Assembly (NCBI GenBank): GCA_000708835.1
Contig: DF237006.1
Coordinates: forward strand, 193,817 to 257,816
Length of the DNA: 64,000 bases
Direction of reading: 5' to 3'
Source of the DNA: Klebsormidium nitens
Taxonomy: Eukaryota > Streptophyta > Klebsormidiophyceae > Klebsormidiales > Klebsormidiaceae
Within the stretch, counting starts at the first letter, position 1; every line of letters starts with the position of its first letter. The position numbers and the translations under genes are program-made. Shown piece after piece: positions 14,901 through 26,400 of the stretch. The notes under the pieces were generated by a model. It was not told the DNA's origin. It was given only the letters and a program-made list of their open reading frames with translations, and searched no databases.

Positions 14901-17900
14901 CTGCAATCATCCGGAATCATGTGTTTCAACCTCCTTGAGATTCGTCCGTACGATCGTGATGGAGTTGCGAGCACCGGTCTGCAAGTGACCCGACGAGGTG
15001 GTCGAACCTCACCGTACTGTTGGTCGGATCCTCGGCCGCGGGGCCCGCCCACTCTCGAGGGATGTTGGGCGCTGCATAATCTACACGGCAAAGTTAGACT
15101 GGGCGGTACAGATATTCTCTGACTAGAAGCTTACGACAACAGAGCAACCAAAGCCAAATTAGAGCAGGCGGCAGAACTGTGTTTTGACTGAGGGCTTACG
15201 AACCACAGCGATCGGACACTTTGTCGCGTGCACAAAAGAAGCTTGACGGGGAAAGTCTTGGACAAGCGTCTCTTGTGTGGTCCTCGAGGCACTCTTGCCA
15301 GCTGGACCCCAAATAACAGTACTGGGTTCATCGACCAAAAGCGGAACTGATTCCCAGGGTTATCCCAAAGAGTCTTCGTCCCTGCAAAGCTTTTGCCACC
15401 ATTGAATTATTCCAGTCCGTCCGCTTCTCACCTTGCGCGTCCCGCGCCTTCCTCGGCGCGGCCGGACTTATGCGCATTGGCCGGTTCAGGCATAGCTCCC
15501 CTGCACAGAATGTCAGCAGTCAGACAAGAAAGCCTACCAACAAATTTGCAATTGACTGGTGGCGCAGAGGAGGATCTCCCAAAGCCGAGATCTCTGACAT
15601 TCCAGCCGATCAGTAACAGCAACAGAACGTTCAAAGGATTATTGCAAAAGTTTCGACTGTGGGCGTTTCGAAGATGGCCTACATTAGAAGGTCGACAGAG
15701 TTAGCGCTCTCGAGCACGCGAAAAGAGCGCAAACTCGCAAAGCCCTCTACGGTCGCACAAGAGCAGATAACAACGAGCACTTTCCAAGATCCCTGCAACC
15801 CACATGTCTCTTTCCGTCCTGGAGTATCGTGTGTAAGACGGCGTTAGCAATCTGAAGAGAAGACCGTTTTTGCATCATTCCTGAAGACAAGGGCATATTT
15901 GTCTGGAGTCTGAAGATGAGAGTATATTTGTCCAAAGCCTGGAAGGAGGTGTAGGCCTGATTTTGGAGAGACAAGGGTAGATTCGCCTAGGTTCTGAAAA
16001 AGAGGGTATTCTCCCGATTTCAGACGAGGATATAATATTCGCCTAGGTTTTTAGAGAGGATGATGTTATTCGCCTGCAATCTGAAGGTGAGGGAGCATGA
16101 ATATCACCCGCCCACCGCTCACCTTGCATCTCGTGCATGGCCCGCTCCTTTTCTGCCTCGTCCGTGAAGCGGACGAAGCCGTACCCCTTCGAGCGGTTGG
16201 TCTGCGGGTCCACCACGATCTGTATACCAGCAGATCGTAAGCAGGGATCCATGTCCTTTCTCTATTACCGTACTGCTACGTATTTTCGGCAAAAAAATAA
16301 ATAATTATGGGTCCTGCCGAATTCCGCTGGAAAATATTTGGAGCGTTAATGGTCGATAACGGAATTTTTAGCAGGTAACACTAGGTCTGCCGAAAAGATA
16401 GAAACTTTCATAATCAACTTTTTGGCGTCGAAGGCGCCGAAATCAAATAGCAGTACGGTATACAAGTGTCCACTTTCTTGCTTCCTTCGCGGGAGGTTTC
16501 TCGCCCAGAAGTTGATCCAAGGGAGAGGGCTCAACCAGCCATTTGTTACAAAGGCATATTGTAACGCTTGGCAAGAAAATTCGATGTGCCAGGAGAGGTG
16601 GACTTTCTGGGGTCTCCGCTGTTGCGAACCTGCCTGTGACCGGCAGGATATGCTCGAGGAGAGTCTACACTCGTTATTGAACGCGTCCAAACATCAATCC
16701 GTTCACACCTGCCCTTCTCCTTCCTTATTAATCCCACAGTTCCAACGGCCAAAGCAACGCAAAAGCTCATATATTCTGAGCTCCTCCAGTGTCGGAAACA
16801 AGATAAGGATGTAATGTGCCCCACCTTGGCGCTTTTCGCAGAGGTGTAGCGTGAGCGGAACGTGTCGAGCAGCGAGTAGTCCGTGACCTCGTGCGCCAGG
16901 TCACCCACGAACAGCGAGAACTCGGGGCCTGTCGGCTCCGGCTCCTGCCGGGACTCCCGATACCGCTTCACTGCGGAAACGGGAAATCAGAGTTGACTTA
17001 CGATAAGGTGCTTCCTAGAGGCGACAAAAAGCTGCTGCATGACCAAGAAGACCCGATTCGAGTCACTTTGTCAAAATGATTGTATGCAGAGCATGCGGAG
17101 GGGAAGTTGCGATTCAAGAGACGACAGACGTCAAGAACCGCTGGCAAGGAACCGAGTCGGAAGATGTTGAGGATTAGAGTTGCTGAACGAAAGAAACGTC
17201 CTTGGAGGCTCGACATTCACGGGGTAATGTTAAGGTGAAGGTGAATGGAGTTGGTACTTGCAAACGGAAAGTCAAGAAGCGCTTGTTCACCCCATTCAAA
17301 AAGCGGGGCGACAATCTCGTCAGGCGTCTTGAGATTCCAACAAGAGGACAGCAACATCTACTAAACTATTTTGACCACCTTTATATGTTACCGGGCCGAA
17401 CAAAGATCAAAGGTGGTAGCAATAAAGAGGGGTGTTTCTCCAAGCTTCAATTTTGGAAGCATCAGACCTGTCCCCAAGAGGTCAAATCTGCATGACACCG
17501 CAGAGATCGACGCCTACAGATCTTACGTTGGCAAATCTTCCTACCTCCGAGAAGGTGAGAGCTTACAAATGCAAAAACTGCCATCTTTACTGCCAAACCT
17601 GTAGCATCAGGTGACCTCCGTGAAAGGCCACATCAAAGGTCAAAGGACCTGTGAATCACAGCAAGCGCCTTTATCAGAAGAGGAGAGACTAGCTCACCTG
17701 GCTTCTCGTTCACCCCAAAGCTCGCCCAGTTCATTTTGTAGGCTACACACAGGGATAAGCGCGTGAGTCAGCTCCCATGAAGCAAGAAAGATGAAGTCTG
17801 ATCGAATCCTTGTGAAGGACCAGGATTGTCAAACGATTGACAAAAGATCTCTACCGCTACATTACCACATTGACGCTACATTAGTACATTCTCAAACCGG

Positions 17901-18867
17901 CAGGCAACGTAATCATACCCGGCCCCTCCAGATAAAACTTTGCCAATGGGAGATGGTCAGACTGCAGGCTGATGAGGTACAGCTCCTGACCTCCATGCTC
18001 AATCGCGCCTTTGTGAAACTCACTTTGTTCTGCATTGAGCATCTGCGCCCCGCTCCAGTTGTGGAGCACATACTCCGCCATGGCATGTGTTTGGAACTCC
18101 ACGAAAGCGTAACCTTCCGACTGCCCCGTTTGCTTGTTGCGGATCACCTTCACTATGACGGTCTGCAGCATCGGACGAAATAAAATTTTGAAACAACCAA
18201 GGACATGATAACACTCCTCTCGAGGTGTAAGCCAACAGACTATACTTTCAAAAGTCCTCCTATCGATTGACACAACCTGTTGGGAGGACTCAAGTGCTGG
18301 GCCGAGGAGGGGCCGGAAACAAGAATAGCAAGCGAGAGCGTCAAACAGAGACTAAAATTTTATCTGCACCAGAGCAAGAGCACTCAGCCCCAAGCAGCAC
18401 AGCTTGATTTTAAGAACCAAAAGTAAGCGAGCAACGCAGCAAGGAAAGCGCCTCACTGGGATTGCGCCAGCAACATGTGCCACCATGGTTTTCCTTGCGG
18501 CCAGATTAGATAGGTCACCAGATAGCTTTTGCAGCGGCTTCGTGTTTCCGGCCATTCATGAGCATGACACTGACGAAGACAAAGTACCAAGTGCGAAGAA
18601 CGTGATGATGCTGCAGCAATAGATCTAGGGCCGCCTGTGGAGCTCGAAACAGCGCCGTCCAACCAGCAAAACACAACACTCGGGAAAGACCAACTACAGA
18701 CTTAGAAGAGGCCTCACCTCTCCAGATGCATTGAAGCAGCTGGCCAAGTATGCCTCGTCCATCCATAAGGCGAGGTCCCCGACCCACAGGGTTTTCGAGT
18801 CCTCCGGAATACCTGGAGGGGTTGACGGAGGGGCTGCGGTTGCAGCACCCCACCCTCCGTCTGCCAT
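11976..18867 (-). CDS. RBP47: RBP45/RBP47-type RNA-binding protein with three RRM domains
   Basis: Plant RBP45/47 proteins bind poly(A)/U-rich RNA and join nuclear mRNPs and stress granules. Exons on the minus strand: 18867-18718, 18162-18024, 17742-17698, 16970-16825, 16219-16123, 15500-15432, 15080-15013, 14387-14257, 13796-13703, 13029-12931, 12385-12315, 12066-11976. Their total is 1,200 bases, giving 399 residues with no frame break. RRM1 starts [14 protein letters not shown] and has RNP1 GYAFVEF; RRM2 has [14 protein letters not shown] and RNP1 KGYGFVRF; the linker has [17 protein letters not shown]3 has [16 protein letters not shown] and RNP1 NCGFVQF, ending [12 protein letters not shown]. 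The tail is Tyr/Gln/Pro-rich ([18 protein letters not shown]). Exon 10 has two in-frame donors nine bases apart (12931 or 12940). The last exon is the least certain. A second in-frame ATG lies six codons upstream, at 18885. Confidence 0.92.
15885..16095 (-). repeat. Degenerate tandem repeat inside an RBP47 intron
   Basis: Four to five imperfect units of roughly 40-50 bases. Each carries a variant of TTCGCCTAGGTT or TTTGTCTGGAGT followed by TCTGAAGA-like and GAGGGTAT-like segments. It lies in the intron between exons 5 and 6 of the RNA-binding protein gene, close to the 16123 donor. Unit borders are approximate. Confidence 0.6.
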
Positions 18868-19204
18868 GATTATTCCTGTTGCCAAATGATTACTTACAGT
18901 CTTCCGCCAGCACTTTATCTCCAGAAGTCTCTCTTAAGCTTGGATTGATCGCCTTTTCTCTTGCCTCTGAGCAAGAAAGCACGAAGAATCAATGGCGCCC
19001 TTCCTGTTCGATCTCTTAAAAGTTGTATGTCAATGTCGTTGTACTAGGTAGCTTTTTGCTGGGCAGTGTTCGGCAGCAGCCAGTGCTAATGTTCAGCAAA
19101 CTTCGAAGTCTGATGAAAGCATTTGGTGTGAACCGGCCCCCTGGCTGCTAACGGTTGACCTGTCGATCTGCCGTTCTCGCAGCTTTCGGGGCAAAGTTGA
19201 AACA

Positions 19205-19672
19205 CCAAGGGTACTGTCACTTTGAAGTGGCACCCCCTTACGTATTATGTGGAGGGGGGGGGGCTTGGCTTGCTTCGGCCAACCGAAGGCGGGGAGGGGG
19301 GGGGCTTGAGGCCTTTACCTTGGTCAAAGCCCCAGCCGGATTTCAGCTGGAAAACATGCTTTTTCATGCTAATTTACCATCATTTATCCCACGGGTCAGA
19401 GTTTGTAGACCATAAATGTACCAAAGAAGCACTTTTCAACTTAAAAAAGGGGCGAAATTATGCATACGATAGTGCGTATATCTAAAAATACTGCTCGGGT
19501 GGTGGCAATATGGACCGGGGCCTTGACCTTTTTTGTGAAGACNNNNNNNNNNNNNNNNNNNNNNNNNNNNNNNNNNNNNNNNNNNNNNNNNNNNNNNNNN
19601 NNNNNNNNNNNNNNNNNNNNNNNNNNNNNNNNNNNNNNNNNNNNNNNNACTTCAAAGTGACGGTACCCCAAG
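19205..19672. mobile_element. Possible small TIR element spanning the assembly gap
   Basis: The end segments 19205-19228 and 19649-19672 are inverted copies sharing CACTTTGAAGT and, with mismatches, CCAAGGGTACTGT versus CTTGGGGTACCGT. The interior is about 420 bases including Ns and has two G-rich runs. Size and terminal inverted repeats would fit a MITE-like insertion, but no target-site duplication was verified and the interior is incomplete. Confidence 0.35.
19543..19648. other. Assembly gap (106 Ns)
   Basis: Run of unknown bases. It lies directly beside the right arm of the inverted repeat, which suggests that repeat structure or G-rich sequence stopped the assembly. Confidence 0.99.
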
Positions 19673-19843
19673 AACCACAAAACCACGCCGGTACCAGGGG
19701 CTTGCAGCGAGCCGGTTCTCACAGATGCGCCGCTCTTGGCCCTGTTCACACCGTGCCTTTTTGAGGGAAGAATGTTCTGCTTGCTTGGCGATGGCGTCTG
19801 ACTCTAAGGCAAAGCAGGTGGCCCACACGCGACAGCGCTGAAG

Positions 19844-21827
19844 GTGGTTTGTTGCGCATCCGCTGCCAACATGGCAATGCGCCTGCTCAGCCCAGGTGCA
19901 AGTGGGGCTTTGAAAAGCTTCTTCGCGCGTGTGCTGCCGGTAGAGGCTGCGCAGATGATCACACGGCCCCTCTCCTTTGAACCCATGAAAAGTATCGGTG
20001 AGGGGCAGGAGGCGCCTGCTCGTTCTTGCGCAAGCCCATGTGTAGGCCATGGATCAGAGAGGGATGTACGACAGGCGGCTGAGCAAGTTTTGGAACCAAG
20101 TGCTTGTGACGTCTTTGGCTCAGGAGTCCTCAGCGCAGTGTACGCAGATTCCGTTTTCAGGCTCGCAGCAGATCGCACCAGTCAAACCTGGAGCTTACCA
20201 CCTCATGCCTTGACAAGTCACACGCCTCTAAGTGACTGCTTGCATTTGGGCTTGGCTGGTCGAAGTTTAGGGAGTTCGTTGCACAACCATGCATCGCGAC
20301 TTTTTCACACGGCATTGCCTTTGCGAAGGGAGGGTTGGAGCAATTTGCAGGGAATCTGTGGAGTGCAGTGCGAGGTTTCTGGTCGGTGTGACCTGTCACA
20401 GAGCAGACTTGGCCCCGCTTATCAATTTGAGGTAGGCACGTCATTGCTGCTCGTCGTTTCTTCTTCATGTGACCAGACATAACAGCCGGAACCTTGCTTG
20501 CCATCAAGACCTGGATTCAGCACAGCATTTCGAGATTTGGGTACGTGCAATCATGGGAAGAGACACGTATACTCGCTTTTGGGCACTTGCATTTTATCAA
20601 TACCTTCTATCGCTCTTTATGAATCATTTACTACCATCGCCAATGGAGTTCAGACGTGTTCGGACTTTCGTAAAACCACCAGAGACTAACTCTATCTTAA
20701 GAACCTTCCGGCCAATCTTGCCCCTTCCAGTCTGAAGAGTCTTGTTCTCCGTCAGTCTGTTCCATGCCTTGGTTACTTCTAATGGCAACTTCATGTCTTG
20801 TTTGCCCCAGGTTAGCCGCAGCTTCGCAACAAAAACGAAGAAGTACAAGATCAAGAGCTACTCGTGAGGCCGACTAACGCAAATCTTGCCGCTTCTAGCC
20901 AATTTCAGTGCCGGCCACCGACGCTTGAAAGCAGATTGATAATGCTTGCGACAGTCTGCAAATCTGGATCAGTTACTGCCCTGATCATTTGACATTAGGG
21001 GCCAGATACAGCCCTTTCTTGCCTTTAATCACCATCATTTGGAGACCATTTAGGCCTGCATTTGACCATTTGTCCTCCTATGGCCAGATCGTACAAGCAG
21101 CGCTTTTGGTCCATGCGTGACGGGGGGTTTAAGAGGATGAAGGCTGGCAAGCGGCACAACGCTTCAGCAAAAGTGAGTTGGGTTTCAGTGGTCAAGACAT
21201 GCCCAGCATTCCCTTGCAAGAGTTTGAAAGTATGGTAAATCAAGACTACTTCCCCATACGACTTTCTCAACTGGTTTTTGGGATGAAACTTGAGATCGTC
21301 CTGGGGGCATAGATCTGGTATGACATCCCAACGACAAACATGGATCCTCTGTGCATCATACCTCTTTGATTTTGATTCTGGTTCATTTTCATTTTAACAG
21401 CAGCCGCGAGCAGTACGAACTTGTTGAAACGACGAATCCGTAGTTTGATATGAGAGTCTGATGTGCTTTGTAACACGTGAGCCTGAGTTGAATGTACTGC
21501 AAGAATTATCGTTGTAAAGAAACTTTGCAACAGGGATCTGACAGATTGCTCTGTGTGCAAAGACGGGGAAATACTACGTAAGTGTTGTGCCTCTTGGCCC
21601 TTGCGGCAGACAGGAAGCTGAATTAGAATCTTGTATCGGAGTGATTGTTTGGCCAGCCATGAACCTCGGGTGCTTTGGAAGTTCAGCCTCGAACGAAGTG
21701 CAACTCAAGCCGTATTTTGCTCTTTTTCCTGCAGACCAAGAAGCAGCTGCGGCGGTTAAGAACGCCAACAACGACCCCTCCAGCACTCGCCAAAGTAATG
21801 AGGCAGCTTGGCTTTCAAGGGCGGTAG
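19844..21827 (+). CDS. MRPL35: Mitochondrial large-subunit ribosomal protein bL35m
   Basis: bL35 is a small, very basic protein of the bacterial-type large ribosomal subunit. Core exons 20811-20863, 21088-21172 and 21735-21827 join in frame. They give FATKTKKYKIKSYSSYKQRF, MRDGGFKRMKAGKRHNASAK, TKKQLRRL and the end PALAKVMRQLGFQGR, matching the bL35 pattern. A 588-base open frame, 19844-20431, ends in phase 0 at a GT donor and joins the core without breaking frame. It would supply an N-terminus of up to 196 residues. From the second Met at 19871 it begins MAMRLLSPGASGALKSFFAR, basic and amphipathic like a mitochondrial presequence. That extension is long for bL35m, so exon 1 may be shorter or differently spliced. 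The GTGAGG at 20001 is an alternative donor. The core is secure, the N-terminus is not. Confidence 0.8.
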
Positions 21828-23462
21828 CATGATGGGCGCTTCTTTAAATCGACTTCGAGTTTGAAGTGGGTGCCTAAGGTCTGCTGCAAAGACGGCTGAA
21901 TCAGTGACTATCTGCATTTGACGGTCCGACCAGGAAAACCTGTAATTGAACGGTTCGGTGAGCAGAGCTGTCGAATGGTCGCTTCGCTCACATGTTGGTG
22001 CGTACAATTTCTGGTCGAGCCTCGGCACTTTGTCTACTTGTATGATATGACGACTTTTCAGACTGCGTCGAAAGCAAGCGCACATGCATGATAATGATGC
22101 CACGAACATGTGCTCATGTTTGTCATACCTAGGCAATCACCTTTAGAGCCCGGAGATGTTACATGCAGCTAGCTTGCTAGACTGCCCCAGGGCCCATGCA
22201 ACGCAACAGTATACTGAGCTATCATGCAATATATGCATCCGATCAAGTGCTATATGGTCGATCGTGGAGTTGCAGATTATCAAGTCGATTGCACGTCGCG
22301 AACCCACAATTCATGTGCAATACCATGCATGTGATGGGCGCTTGGGCCATTGCAGCGCGGCTCTGGCTGCCACGTACTTGAGTCGACAGTTTTACAAGAC
22401 GGACAAGTCTAGAGCAATTGTTGCGAGTACACAACGGCCGATCGGTTGATGTGATCGCTAGCTCGCATTAGCCATTAGGAGACGTTGACAAACTAGGTAT
22501 GTACTAATGTAGCACACCAAGATTTGGGAGGGTAGCTAGGCGTTCAGAACTCAAAACATTTATTCCCATGTATGCCATGGAAGCCTATGGCCCATGTGGC
22601 TACGGCGTTTGAAAAGAGAACATCATCACCATTGCCTGCATATGTTGATATATCATATTGCAACTAACGCACGTCAACATCTGCGCATGGTCGCGGGGTC
22701 TATAGCCCCTTCAGTTCCCATGGTACCATCATGCATGGCAATGCGAAGTTGAAATGAATGATTTGTGGTAACGTCGGACCAGTTAACAATTCTGAAAAGG
22801 ACTTCGAATGGCGTGCACCCACGAAAGAGTGCCGCCGGATGCGGTTTCTATACTTCGAATCCCTGATTGTGGTCGTATCTGACAGTCTTCGTATCCGTTT
22901 TCAAAGGAGATATTCAGGTCGACAAGTAATCCTGCTTTAATAAGTTAACACGACCTTGCTGTTCCTAGTCTACTGCTATACAATTGCGTACTGTTGCAAA
23001 GAATAAAAGAATAGCAGTCCTATGAAGCAGGCAGTTCAACTAACCTAATCCTGTCTTTTCCGTATTATATACCTCTGATACCGTTCATAATCCACAGCAA
23101 GCAATATACACGCGCGATATAGATTCAATAAGGCACCAATAGCCCTCTTGCACCCGGCTCAGTCCTTCCTGTTCAACGACATCTATATTCGAAGGCAAAA
23201 GCCGCCAAATCGCGTTTTTCACACTCCTGAACCTGCGCGCGCGCTTTCAATTCCAGTCGTTATTTCTCCAGAACCGTTACTTTCACGGTCTCTTACCCCC
23301 CCACCCCTCTTTGACCGCCCCTTCGACAGCTCAAATCACCCCCTCACACACATACCCATTTCTACGCCCATCTCACCCAACCCCCTCGGCCCCGAAATCC
23401 CAACCCTGGCCCGACATTTGTGAAATACCCGTTTCTCTGCCCCTCCCGCTTCCCGGGTCCCC
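21828..23462. other. Intergenic stretch between bL35m and kinase A
   Basis: Both neighbours end here. It holds the second arm of the dispersed inverted repeat (22535-22626) and a C-rich segment before 23462. No other feature recognised. Confidence 0.45.
22535..22626 (+). repeat. Dispersed inverted-repeat arm, copy 2
   Basis: Partner of the arm at 5649-5739, in opposite orientation, about 17 kb away. It begins GCTAGGCGTTCAGAACTC and ends GAGAACATCAT. Weaker likeness (a shared GACGTTGACA and a GGGTA-containing block) continues about 60 bases upstream, so the ancestral element may have been longer. Confidence 0.85.
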
Positions 23463-26400
23463 TTACCCAACCCACGTTCGGCACTCCGCCGTCAATCTGA
23501 GCGATATCCGCAAGAGCGACCTCATGAGGTCGTCCGCGGAGGGCCGCCACGCGGGGTGGGGTCCCAGCAGGCCTCCACCAGGTTCACCAGGTCCCCCCCG
23601 ATAAGGTACACCTCGGGGGGCCAGTCCAGGCGGCCGCCCGAAGCGTAGTGGTTATACATGTCCTGAAGAGGGATTAGAGCCTTGTTCAGAAAACTTGCTC
23701 CGAAGAGTCTGACGTAGGGGATTCGTAGACGGTCCGTGTAGGACTTCCACGACCAAAAGGAATGGCTTCCTGAAGTCAGAAACCCATCAATTGACTTTAC
23801 GGATCCAAGTGAGTCGCACAAAGAAACAAAATGTGTGCGGACAATTACAGAGGTTTTGCACTAGGTGAAGCAAAAAAAAAGGACGATAGGTGCTCTTTCC
23901 AACTCTTCCGTCGATCGAGCACCAAAAGACAACCGTCCGTTGCAACACAGCCCAAATATTTTCAGGGGCCTGGCCGACTACCGTCTACGTCAATGCACGG
24001 ATTACCAAAAGTTTACTTCAGGATCATGTCGTCCCGAGGAGTCGAGGAAAACCACCGGCAATTCTCGAATTTGGAAGAACGTGCGCTCACCCGGGTGTGG
24101 GAGAAGTCAGCCCAGGGGCGCTCCCCGGTGATGAGCCCGTGAATGACGACCCCGGTTGCGTAAACGTCCGACGCGAAGGTGTGCCGCCGCTGCCGTTACA
24201 CCTCCGCGGGGATGAAGCCCCGGGTGCCGCACTGAAAAATGGATTAAGACAGGGTTAGTGGTGGTTTGCAGGTTAGCAAGCAGTGGTTTTAGATGCGGGT
24301 CAGAGATGGTTGGGGATAGAAAGAGCATCCGGACGAGGTGGTTAGCGTTGCTTTTGAAATGAATCAGCAAGGGCTTCAACTGCTGGAAAAGGAAAACATG
24401 CCGTGCTCGAAACGAAAATAACAAGAAAAAGAGTTGAGCAAAGACTGGGCAACCAGATATCTAAAATCTCAGCAGATTCAACCACAACCACAAGAGGGTG
24501 ATTCTTTTCGGAAGGGTGTTTTCCAATACTCAGGTTCCACATTTCTGCCGAAGTTTCGGTCAATTCAGAAGTATCTTGCAACAAAACAAAGATAAAGAGA
24601 GGCATAAAACCTTACCGCCCCAGTCTGCGGCTCGTCAATGCGCCACGCCATGCCCAGGTCGATCAAGGTAGCGACCCCCTTCGCCACCCGGATATTCTCA
24701 TGCTTCAGGTCCCTGCAAACCGAAAACGAGCTGTAAGAAGGCAAACCAAGAAAGTTCTCGGATCTTTCTGGAAAGTCGAAGCAAATGCAGCAAGCCGTCA
24801 GACCTCCGACATGCTCGACCGTGCGCATTCAAAGCAGGATTGAAAGCGCAACGAGCAGCGTCATTGGGGCCACTTTACCTCTCCCGACAAAACAAACGCT
24901 GTCAGTTTCCAAACTTCCCACATTTAATTCCGTTCACCTTCAGATCTGACAAGCATATGCAGAAAACCATCAACGTCGAGCCATGTCAATTCTCATTCTT
25001 CAAGCCTTGTCGATTCTGCTTCTTCTACGAAAAAGCTCACCTGTGGACCACTCCCTCCCGGTGCATCGCGGCTACCCCGGTCGCCACCTGGTACGAGTAT
25101 GTCGTCACTCGAAGCAGCTCGGGGGGGGTGTACTGCACGGGGCCTCCAGCCTCCGCCCAGAGGGGGGGCGCCTCCGCCAGCGGGAAGACCAGGCCGAACT
25201 TCCCGTCGAGGAAAGTGTACCCGAGGACCTCGATAACGTTGGGGCAGCCTTGGCAGGCCATCAGGTTGTCGGCCTGCGGAGAAGGATGCGAAAATGTGTT
25301 AGATGTTCTTCACATCTGTTTGTTCTTCTTCCTTTGCCGGGGGGGGGGGACTAGATGCGCTGCAGCCGTTTGATGGTGGAGGCCTTCCAAGAACGAGAAC
25401 AGGCGAAATGCTCGGCCAATCGCCGCAGCGTTCGAACAAACTCGACATCAGCTTGGCACTTACTACAACTATCTAGTATTACAGAGATAGCTTCTCATGA
25501 TGGATTTAGATAATGGTCGAAGTCAGGAAGATGAAGACATTCATCTGTACAGGCGAACATGCCATCTGCCAAAAGATTTAAAAATGAAATATCTGGCGTC
25601 GCTTCTGGGGGAAAGGTACGGATTTCTGAAGGGCTCACCTCCTCGAACAGCTCCCTCGTGGTGTCCCTCCCCGGGAGAGGCCGGCGAACTTGGCGGCGGC
25701 CATGAAGCACTCGCCGTCGTCGTCGAAGCACATGGCCGACCAAACCTCCCCTTGACCCCCCTGCAAACGCGGGCAGACGAACAGCATGTGAGTTCCTTGA
25801 TAAGTGTTCCATGCAACGGGAATCTTGAGAGACCAAACTCACGGTTGAAATCATAAATGACCAGGGAATCCATTTGGCTGTACTGTATAATCGAGAGACG
25901 TTCAAAAACGGGGATTTGCGGGCTTTTTACACATTCGCCGAGGTGATGAGAAACGGCTCATGAGCGTTCGCAATCCACAGAGACTTGAATCGAGCACCAT
26001 CGAACGAACTCTGCTTCATTTAAAGGCCGTTTCATACAGTTATGGAAATGTAGTCTGAAAAATGTGAGATTAGCTGCTCACCTCCCCCAGGCAGTGCACC
26101 AGCGTAATGTTGCCGATGTACTTGAGCGTCCCCGCGGCCTGGACGGCTGCTGGGGAAGCAACCTGTCTGGCGCTGGCGGCAGAGATTGCCGCGGGGGTAG
26201 TGGCGGCCGATGTGCTTGGCTCCCCCTGCGAACAGGCACGAGAGAGGTCAGGCAGAGCCAAACACAGCATTGGTTGGCAACCATCTCTACAGTGTTTTCT
26301 CTCATTCTCAAGCATTTGTTGCGGGATGCAAGTGCCTAGAATGGTCAATCGTTGGGCTCTTCCTCATTTCGAACAAACATAACGTGCTCCAAACTTCCTA

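Larger units (their letters stand above)
18868..19843. other. Divergent intergenic region with assembly gap
   Basis: Lies between the 5' ends of the RBP47-like gene (-) and the bL35m gene (+), so it should hold both promoters. It also contains an inverted repeat pair flanking a stretch with G-runs (19254-19303) and 106 Ns. No coding exon recognised. Confidence 0.5.

Noticed and set aside
20469-20531. Possible 64-base exon of bL35m between acceptor at 20479 and donor at 20532
   Set aside because: Including it breaks the phase with the following core exon.
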